From: Bacteroidota bacterium
GTDB lineage: Bacteria > Bacteroidota > Bacteroidia > Bacteroidales > CG2-30-32-10
Assembly: GCA_013334735.1 (NCBI GenBank)
Contig: JAAXXA010000121.1
Coordinates: 1 to 7,725 of the forward strand
Direction of reading: 5' to 3'
Length of the DNA: 7,725 bases
Part shown: positions 1 to 5,062 of the stretch, piece after piece
Layout of the letters: every line of letters begins with the position of its first letter
How positions within the stretch are numbered: the first letter of the stretch is position 1
Notes under the pieces: generated by a model
The model's input: the letters and a program-made list of their open reading frames with translations, nothing else
What the model was told of the DNA's origin: nothing
The model's database searches: none
Translations under genes and position numbers: made by a program

Positions 1-76
1 CATTTCTAAGTGCGGAAGTGAGTTTGTCCAGAAACTTTTTGTCTTGAGAACTATGGCTTATAAAGACTTTTATCAT
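1..76 (-). CDS. TIR-domain protein, N-terminal fragment (runs off the window)
   Basis: An ATG at 76-74 opens a frame of 25 codons to the window edge. It reads MIKVFISHSSQDKKFL and continues with a D-K-L helix. A short beta strand followed by the F-I-S-H-S-S-x-D turn is the hallmark first strand and loop of bacterial TIR (Toll/interleukin-1 receptor) domains, which mostly cleave NAD or make signalling nucleotides in phage defence. An AGG lies 5 nt before the start (AAAGGTAAAA then ATG), which supports this start. The start lies 49 nt inside the inferred cassette boundary at 124/125, so this would be the first gene of the next cassette. The catalytic Glu and everything downstream are outside the window, so NADase activity and partner domains cannot be judged. 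Family-level recognition is good; a DUF1863 or SEFIR-like relative is possible. Confidence 0.75.
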   Translation of the reverse strand, partial: MIKVFISHSSQDKKFLDKLTSALRN

Positions 77-118
77 TTTTACCTTTATTTAATGGCAGGA
101 TTCGTCTTGAACGCTTGC

Positions 119-268
119 CGATAACGGTAAACAATATGTGTTGTTATTTTTTTGTGGGATTTCAATGAAACACTCTTTGAGTACCCACAAGTATTTATTA
201 CTTTTAGGCACTTTCAATTTAGCAGACTTCCCACAAAAAAATAATGAGCACTATATTGCATGTTATCG
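119..268 (-). repeat. attC-like imperfect inverted repeat, site 1 (3' end of the rSAM-kinase cassette)
   Basis: The arm at 119-159 pairs with the arm at 229-268 over about 40 nt, with roughly three quarters of positions matching. The outer boxes are CGATAAC (119-125) and GTTATCG (262-268). The inner ends are TTATTTTTTTGTGGGA (144-159), perfectly matched at 229-244. A 69-nt spacer lies between. The site begins 12 nt after the stop of the 542-residue gene and ends 42 nt before the TIR start, which is where an integron attC belongs. The R' box GTTATCG deviates from the textbook GTTRRRY but keeps the invariant GTT and AAC triplets. It could instead be a non-integron repeat or act as a transcription attenuator. 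Confidence 0.65.
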
Positions 269-280
269 TTTTTTTTATCT

Positions 281-1909
281 CTATTCGAACCAATTAGTTA
301 TCGTTTTAACATCAAAACCATGAGTTGAAAGGTATGTAAAGATTAATCCCTTCACCACTACATTACCTATTGTGGCTGCATGTGCTTTGAAGAATTCTAC
401 CAATTTGTTAAGTGGTTTCTTTTTTTCTTCTTCGGATTTTGCTTGTTTTACGTTTTCAACGGCTTTTACAAGATCTTCCTTCTCATTCTTTGAACCAGAA
501 TGTTTGTCGATTAATTTTAAAATCTCAATGTCGTTATTATCGAATTCAACGTTATTCGATTTCCACATATTAAGAGTTCCTTCAACAAAGTTACTGTTGA
601 TAATCGTGCTGTTCTCAAATTTATTTTCCATATACGAAAATTTTATGTTAGAGTTAATAAATTGAATATTATGTAATTGTTTAATTATTAATTTATCGCC
701 GATGCTTACAATTTCGTGATTATTATTAGATAATTTTTCATCAAGATATTGTTTGAATAATAAGTTTATGCTATCTTCATTACCAATTTGTTTTACCTTA
801 TCAACAAAGTTGATTAAAGGTTTTAATTTACGTAATAATACTAAATGCAAAGTATCAGATAAAAAAGTACTGACAGAACTTGAACCTTTGAAAATATGAT
901 TCAAAATAAACTTATAAACCCAAAATACATTAATTCTTTCAGATGTAATATAATCATTGGCTAATATTTTAAATTTATCAAGATTATTCTCAGAATAGTC
1001 AATTAGAAAATCAAATATTTCAATAAATTTACAAAATTCAATTGAATTTTTTATTTCAAAAAGATTAACCAATGGCATATTGATTATATCAGTTCGAATT
1101 CCAAGAAATTGTAGCATTAGATCAAAAGAATTGTAATCATATTTTAGCGATTCGGGCTGAATAAAAAAATTGTCTGATACAAATGGTACATTTGAAAGTA
1201 ACACTAAATCACTATCTTGGATATTTGAACGAATATAATAATTTTGAAGAATAGAGTGAACATAAAAATCTACTGTTTCATTTTGAACATTTGCCTTATT
1301 TAATTTGTTTCTAACAAATTGCCAAACAAAGGCTTTATGATTTAATTCATCAACATCAAAATTTAAAGCTTTTATAATTTTATTAGTTGCGTGGCTATCT
1401 TGCTTATGATATAGTAATAAATGATCAAATAAACCTTCATTTAAATTATTTATGTCGTAATTCCAAAGAATTGCACTTGTTTCACCTATTTTTGTTTTTT
1501 TATATATTAAACTGTTTACATTTAATTCGGTTGATATTTTATCTAAATTTGTCAAGGAATAATTTTTATATTTATCTTCTTCTGTTTGATAATCACGATA
1601 TTCTAATTCCTTCTTTTTGGCAAATTCGTAAAATGAAGACTCTCGCAGTGGAAACAGAAATTTATTATATTCAAACATTATTTTGAATCTTTTTAGTAAT
1701 TCAAAATTAAAGTCCGATTCTATAATAAATGCTGGTGGTATAATACAATAGTCATAGGTAAGTAAAAAGCAATATCGCAAAGCAATATCCATTAAATGAA
1801 AATTTGACGTATAAAAATTGTCAACGTTTTTTCGTCCAACTTTTAATGCGTATAATTCAACATTATCAGGTTTTAAAAAATGTAGAAAAATATTATTTCG
1901 TTTCTTCAT
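281..1909 (-). CDS. Protein of unknown function, third gene of the rSAM-kinase operon
   Basis: I do not recognise this 542-residue protein. The start is taken as ATG 1909-1907 rather than the in-frame TTG at 1915, because GGAA at 1920-1917 lies 7 nt from the ATG and would touch the TTG. It overlaps the kinase gene by 17 nt, suggesting coupled translation. Residues ~1-370 are rich in Phe, Tyr, Asn and Lys and look mostly helical, with no catalytic motif I can name. Residues ~405-450 alternate short hydrophobics with Asn/Ser (IQFINSNIKF, STIINSNFVEG), as in beta-solenoid or pentapeptide-like turns. Residues ~475-500 are a charged Glu/Lys helix. The last 40 residues hold an 18-residue apolar stretch (AATIGNVVVKGLIFTYLS), either an amphipathic or a membrane-associating helix. 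No signal peptide. By position it is the likely effector or partner of the two enzymes. An adapter-type C-terminus is another possibility. Confidence 0.82.
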   Translation of the reverse strand: MKKRNNIFLHFLKPDNVELYALKVGRKNVDNFYTSNFHLMDIALRYCFLLTYDYCIIPPAFIIESDFNFELLKRFKIMFEYNKFLFPLRESSFYEFAKKKELEYRDYQTEEDKYKNYSLTNLDKISTELNVNSLIYKKTKIGETSAILWNYDINNLNEGLFDHLLLYHKQDSHATNKIIKALNFDVDELNHKAFVWQFVRNKLNKANVQNETVDFYVHSILQNYYIRSNIQDSDLVLLSNVPFVSDNFFIQPESLKYDYNSFDLMLQFLGIRTDIINMPLVNLFEIKNSIEFCKFIEIFDFLIDYSENNLDKFKILANDYITSERINVFWVYKFILNHIFKGSSSVSTFLSDTLHLVLLRKLKPLINFVDKVKQIGNEDSINLLFKQYLDEKLSNNNHEIVSIGDKLIIKQLHNIQFINSNIKFSYMENKFENSTIINSNFVEGTLNMWKSNNVEFDNNDIEILKLIDKHSGSKNEKEDLVKAVENVKQAKSEEEKKKPLNKLVEFFKAHAATIGNVVVKGLIFTYLSTHGFDVKTITNWFE

Positions 1910-2483
1910 ATACAAATTCCATTATAGTTTTTACTGCATTTTCAATGCTTAAATCGTTGTTATAGATAAGTTTTTTGATATTTATACCTTTTATGTCATC
2001 AAATTTTTCAATAAATAGTTTTTGGGCTTTAAGATATTCATTTGCAATTTCTAAATTTTTTGAACCATAAATTTCATCTTTATTAGTTATTGATTTCCTG
2101 TCATTTATTCTTAATAACATATTTTCAAAACTTGTAGTCAAGAGAATAACATAAATGTTTCGATTTAGACTATCCAATTTATTAACCAATTCATTAAAAT
2201 AATCAATTGTGTATTCTTTATAAATTTGAGAATAAACATATTCTGAAAAAAAATATCTATCAAGTATTACATTATTTTCTGAAACTGATTTGATAAGTTC
2301 AAACGTTTGGTAATACATGTTTTTTTCATAATTACCATTTAATTTTTCAAAATAATTCGGAGATGGCGCAAGTTTTACCATTAGAGAATATTTAATTTTT
2401 AACTGCAAATTTTGGCTCAGCGTAGATTTACCTGTGCAGTTTGCACCTTCAACAATTATGATGTTATTTGCAATATTTGTCAT
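1893..2483 (-). CDS. Thymidylate-kinase-like P-loop nucleotide kinase
   Basis: A 196-residue P-loop kinase that probably transfers phosphate from ATP to a nucleoside monophosphate or related small molecule. Walker A is GANCTGKST at 13-21. LDRYFFSEYVYSQ at 74-86 matches the D-R-[YFH]-x-x-S substrate-side motif of thymidylate kinases and deoxynucleoside kinases. LLRINDRKS at 123-131 provides spaced arginines for the LID. Its length is close to the usual 200-215 residues of Tmk. ATG 2483 is preferred over the ATG at 2561: the longer form would overlap the CGQ-coding end of the radical SAM gene by 98 nt, whereas 2483 leaves a 20-nt overlap and puts a weak GGAA just upstream. The core begins only 7 residues after the chosen start. 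Divergence from housekeeping Tmk and the operon context suggest a specialised substrate, which the sequence alone does not identify. Confidence 0.83.
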   Translation of the reverse strand: MTNIANNIIIVEGANCTGKSTLSQNLQLKIKYSLMVKLAPSPNYFEKLNGNYEKNMYYQTFELIKSVSENNVILDRYFFSEYVYSQIYKEYTIDYFNELVNKLDSLNRNIYVILLTTSFENMLLRINDRKSITNKDEIYGSKNLEIANEYLKAQKLFIEKFDDIKGINIKKLIYNNDLSIENAVKTIMEFVYEETK

Positions 2484-3393
2484 ATTTTCCAATAAATTGT
2501 CCGCAACTAATTCGCTGATTAATAAATGTTCCGAAAATGTATGCATTATAATCGTTTTCAATTAAGGTTTTAACAATCAATTCAGTTTTTTCCTTAGTAA
2601 CTTGGTTTAGATAATATTGTTTTGTTCCTTCGGTTTCGTTTAATATTGAAATTCTAAAATATACAATACTTTTTAATGGTTTAAGAATTTCTACTAATTT
2701 ATTTAGATAACCAATTGAATCATTGTAATTTTCAATTAAAACATAATTAAAACGAATTTTTGTGTTTGGGTTCTCCTTATTAAAACTTATCAAACAATTT
2801 ATTAATTTGTCGATTTCAAATTTTTTTATATTTGGAATTATTTTTTTTATTTCTACAATATCATAATGCAAAATAGATATTTGTAATGTTCTTAATGCCA
2901 AATGTGCATTAGACCATTTGTTAATTGCAGATATATCTGCTGCTACGGTTGATAAATTAAAGAGAACATGACTAAAAAGTTTTTTTAGTAGTTGAGATGA
3001 TTCAATAATTTCATCTGGAATTAATGAGTTTTCTCCAATTGCTAAATAACTGATTCTAAAATCTATAAAATCCAATGGATTTAAATTACTTTCCATTAAA
3101 GTCTTTTGTACTTGTAAAACTATTTCATTTGAGTTTAAATACTTAACTGAATTAATTTTATTTGTATCGCAAAATTTGCACCTTAATGGACAACCATACA
3201 TAGTTGATATTTCAATTGTCAAATCAAGTATTTTATCGCTATTATCATAATGAATAAATGCACTTGATTCTACGAATTTGTGATCGTTAAATTCTATTAC
3301 ATATCGAAAAGCTTTTTCTGCTTTCCATTTCTTTGTAATATAATTATCTGTACGTTCTAATCTATCTACTATTTTTAAGTCTGTCAATTTCAT
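2464..3393 (-). CDS. RlmN-like radical SAM protein lacking the N-terminal domain and one catalytic Cys
   Basis: A 309-residue radical SAM enzyme. YGCPLRCKFCDT at 66-77 supplies the [4Fe-4S] cysteines C68, C72 and C75 (CxxxCxxC). AIGEN at 118-122 stands for the SAM-binding GxGEP motif. The later blocks follow the RlmN/Cfr order: NLSTVA (146-151), ISILH (172-176, the S-L-H block), RFNYVLIENYND (214-225, like E-Y-V-M-L-x-x-V-N-D) and ISCGQF (295-300, like A-C-G-Q-L with the methyl-carrying Cys, here C297). RlmN proteins are normally 350-390 residues; here only ~60 residues precede the cluster loop, so the N-terminal accessory domain is missing. In the block equivalent to T-L-C-V-S-S-Q-V-G-C this protein has T-I-E-I-S-T-M-Y-G-C, so the resolving Cys (C118 in E. 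coli RlmN) is E61. It is therefore unlikely to be the housekeeping rRNA methylase. First gene of the operon. The start has no clear Shine-Dalgarno but is the first Met after the cassette boundary. Confidence 0.9.
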   Translation of the reverse strand: MKLTDLKIVDRLERTDNYITKKWKAEKAFRYVIEFNDHKFVESSAFIHYDNSDKILDLTIEISTMYGCPLRCKFCDTNKINSVKYLNSNEIVLQVQKTLMESNLNPLDFIDFRISYLAIGENSLIPDEIIESSQLLKKLFSHVLFNLSTVAADISAINKWSNAHLALRTLQISILHYDIVEIKKIIPNIKKFEIDKLINCLISFNKENPNTKIRFNYVLIENYNDSIGYLNKLVEILKPLKSIVYFRISILNETEGTKQYYLNQVTKEKTELIVKTLIENDYNAYIFGTFINQRISCGQFIGKYDKYCK

Positions 3394-3421
3394 AGTTATT
3401 GTTAATTCGTCAATTCATAAA

Positions 3422-3554
3422 CGATAACGGACGGCGGTATGAAACGTTGGGGATTTCGGAGCTGCGAACGTATCCCCCGACACAGAACCTTGACGCGAGG
3501 TAGAACGCTCGATTAACCACTTAACCCCCAATGTTTTATGACCGCTTGTTAGGC
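3422..3554 (-). repeat. attC-like imperfect inverted repeat, site 2 (junction of cassettes B and A)
   Basis: The outer boxes are CGATAAC (3422-3428) and GTTAGGC (3548-3554). The latter is a perfect match to the attC core GTTRRRY. The inner arms are GCGGTATGAAACGTTGGGG (3434-3452) and its near-complement at 3525-3545, which has one extra base and a few mismatches. The 72-nt spacer shares GATTTCG near one end (3452-3458) and GATTAACCACT near the other (3511-3521) with site 3, so the two sites belong to one family. The two outer boxes do not match each other beyond TAAC/GTTA, as expected where two different cassettes abut. GC is visibly higher than in the flanking genes. A 64-codon minus-strand open frame across it (3609-3415) is a by-product. 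Confidence 0.72.
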
Positions 3555-3613
3555 ACTGGCGATTTTTATTTTTTGTCATTTTATCTATCAATTTGCTGCA
3601 ATGTTTCACCGTG

Positions 3614-3695
3614 CGTTTGGGTAGGCAAGCTCTTTGGCGTTTTTGGTCGTGAGTTGGGTTTTTGTGCGACCAGCCAATGTGCTTGACTACGAAGC
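3614..3695 (-). repeat. Hairpin repeat of a second family, copy over the mcrC 3' end
   Basis: Arms run 3614-3649 and 3667-3695. They include TGGTCG/CGACCA (3644-3649, 3667-3672), TTGGC/GCCAA and CAAGC/GCTTG, with a 5-nt bulge on one side and a loop of 17 nt. The core 3626-3685 aligns on the same strand with the hairpin at 7341-7404: both contain AGCTCTTT, then GGT-x-GTG, then TGTGCGA or TTGTGCGA, then AATGTGCT. The outermost part of one arm encodes the last three mcrC codons and its stop. No U-tract follows on the minus strand, so it is not a standard intrinsic terminator, though it may protect or end the mcrBC transcript. Confidence 0.6.
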
Positions 3696-5057
3696 GTTGG
3701 CATTAAATATATTTGCTATTCTTTCTTTTAAATCTGAACATAAGCTATCAAATAAAACTGACAGTTCAATATTTTTATAATCTACTTCATTATCAAAAAG
3801 CTCATGTTTTATAATTGGCAATTGATAAGATGAAATGTTTATTTGCTTTTCTAATGCTAATTTATCCTTAATTGTAAATTTGCTGGAACCAAAATCTCGA
3901 TTTTTTATTGTATTGGGGTATAACAATAAGACATCTTGGACATTAAAACGTATGGCATATGCAATCATTTGGTATAAATCATTTTGAGATATTCCGTTTT
4001 TTGCATCGTTCCTATCTGAATAAATGATTTTATATTTTGTGTCTGCAATAAAGTCTCTCGATTTAGAGGATACACACAAATCAGGTCTCAACCCAAAAAT
4101 CTTTTCTTCGTCTAAATACTCGGATTTGTATTGCGATTTTACTTTAAAACCAATCAACTCTTTATTTATAAAACCAAAAATAAAATCCTCAAAGAGATAT
4201 TCCATTGGTAGTAAAAATGCAAATAGTTTCAAATCATTTTTATAGTCAATGGAAATGCTATTATTTAAAAATAGAGTACAATAATCTCTCACAGTCTCAA
4301 AATCACTAAACATAGGATTAAAAGATATACTTGAACATTCGTGAGCAGATGCTCTCTCGTCAGTTACGTCATCAAGGATAAAAAGAATTTCCCTTAAGTA
4401 TTTCTTATTTTCAACATTTGAAGAAACTGTAAAAAGTAATTGGCTTACATATTTAATAATCCTGTTAAACTTATTGTCTAATTCAAATGAATCGTAGGTA
4501 CAATTGACCTTATGCCATCTTCCTTTTGAAAGATTTTCATTAATATAAGCAGGAGTATTTAAACGACCTTTAATATTATGAATCTCTCTTTCAACTTCCT
4601 CATATTGTTGAAAAATTGTTTTAGATAATAATTCACGGGTATACTTCGCAAATAGGTAAATAAGAATCTCAAAAAAATCATTTTTTAAACTACCCAACGA
4701 TGATTTATAATTTGGAAACTTCAATTTCCGACAATAACTCAAATACCAAAGAATATGCTGATTTATTGCACTAATCTCCTTTTTGTTATAATTCCTTTCT
4801 GAATCAAAAAAAATCTTTGGAAGTAAATTAATTTTCTGACCTTCAAAATGAATGACACCCACATATTTATTAGACTTTAATTCTTGCGTTTTATGTAAGA
4901 ATTGAATGAATCGTTGAACTTCTATTTTTTCAACATCTTCTAAATCATAATAACTTGAGCGCTCTCGTTTATTCCAGATTTCATCTAAGAAATTTTCTAA
5001 ACCTGAAAAGTCTCCTTTGAACGTTTCTTTATTTTGATATTCAAAAAGATTGACCAT
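3687..5057 (-). CDS. mcrC: McrC-like nuclease subunit of a type IV restriction system
   Basis: The 456-residue endonuclease partner of McrB, longer than the 348-residue E. coli protein. The N-terminal ~270 residues form the helical and beta region that docks on the McrB ring, including V-G-V-I-H-F (66-71) and I-N-L-L-P-K-I-F (76-83), typical of the McrC family. The C-terminal half is the PD-(D/E)XK nuclease: LFEDFIFGFI (288-297), G-L-R-P-D (322-326, the metal-binding Asp D326), A-D-T-K-Y-K (338-343, D339 and K341) and Q-N-D-L-Y-Q-M-I-A-Y (358-367, the QxxxY element). All catalytic residues are present, so it should cut DNA when McrB translocates on modified DNA. GGAAAG at 5071-5066 lies 8 nt before the ATG, inside the mcrB tail. 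Five nt separate the two genes. The 3' end runs into a hairpin repeat. Confidence 0.94.
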   Translation of the reverse strand: MVNLFEYQNKETFKGDFSGLENFLDEIWNKRERSSYYDLEDVEKIEVQRFIQFLHKTQELKSNKYVGVIHFEGQKINLLPKIFFDSERNYNKKEISAINQHILWYLSYCRKLKFPNYKSSLGSLKNDFFEILIYLFAKYTRELLSKTIFQQYEEVEREIHNIKGRLNTPAYINENLSKGRWHKVNCTYDSFELDNKFNRIIKYVSQLLFTVSSNVENKKYLREILFILDDVTDERASAHECSSISFNPMFSDFETVRDYCTLFLNNSISIDYKNDLKLFAFLLPMEYLFEDFIFGFINKELIGFKVKSQYKSEYLDEEKIFGLRPDLCVSSKSRDFIADTKYKIIYSDRNDAKNGISQNDLYQMIAYAIRFNVQDVLLLYPNTIKNRDFGSSKFTIKDKLALEKQINISSYQLPIIKHELFDNEVDYKNIELSVLFDSLCSDLKERIANIFNANAS

Positions 5058-5062
5058 GATTT

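Larger units (their letters stand above)
125..3427 (-). mobile_element. Inferred gene cassette A: rSAM / kinase / unknown protein (3.3 kb)
   Basis: Boundaries are placed between G and TT of the GTT triplets of site 2 (5' end, 3428/3427) and site 1 (3' end, at 125). On the minus strand the cassette begins just after G with TTATCGTTT. Its own 3' site carries, on the plus strand, GTTATCGTTT at 262-271, so the two ends are complementary over 10 nt. Known integron cassettes show this because both boxes paired in the circular form. Three overlapping genes fill the unit. Only 34 nt separate the boundary from the first start codon, so transcription probably enters from upstream. Most integron cassettes are near 1 kb with one gene, so this is unusually long. 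The cassette call is inference from end structure. Confidence 0.6.

Noticed and set aside
138..323. 61-codon plus-strand open frame over site 1
   Set aside because: It crosses the inverted repeat and the 3' end of the minus-strand gene. Low-complexity Leu/Phe/Tyr content from T-rich DNA.
1910..1915. TTG start for the unknown protein at 1915
   Set aside because: The GGAA at 1920-1917 is too close to the TTG but well spaced for the ATG at 1909.
2484..2561. 26-residue N-terminal extension of the kinase (ATG at 2561)
   Set aside because: It would overlap the conserved CGQ-coding end of the radical SAM gene by 98 nt. The kinase core needs only the shorter form from 2483.
2464..3393. Radical SAM protein as a prokaryotic viperin
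   Set aside because: The C-P-L-R-C-K-F-C context, the CGQ C-terminus and the internal S-T/S-x-x-H/N-x-V-L blocks follow RlmN/Cfr. The viperin C-N-x-x-C-x-F-C-F motif is absent.
3415..3609. 64-codon minus-strand open frame across site 2
   Set aside because: It runs through the arms and spacer of the attC-like repeat, has no ribosome binding site or recognisable motif, and its composition follows the repeat's higher GC.
3614..3695. Rho-independent terminator after mcrC
   Set aside because: The stem is bulged and no U-run follows on the transcribed side, so I report it only as a hairpin repeat.
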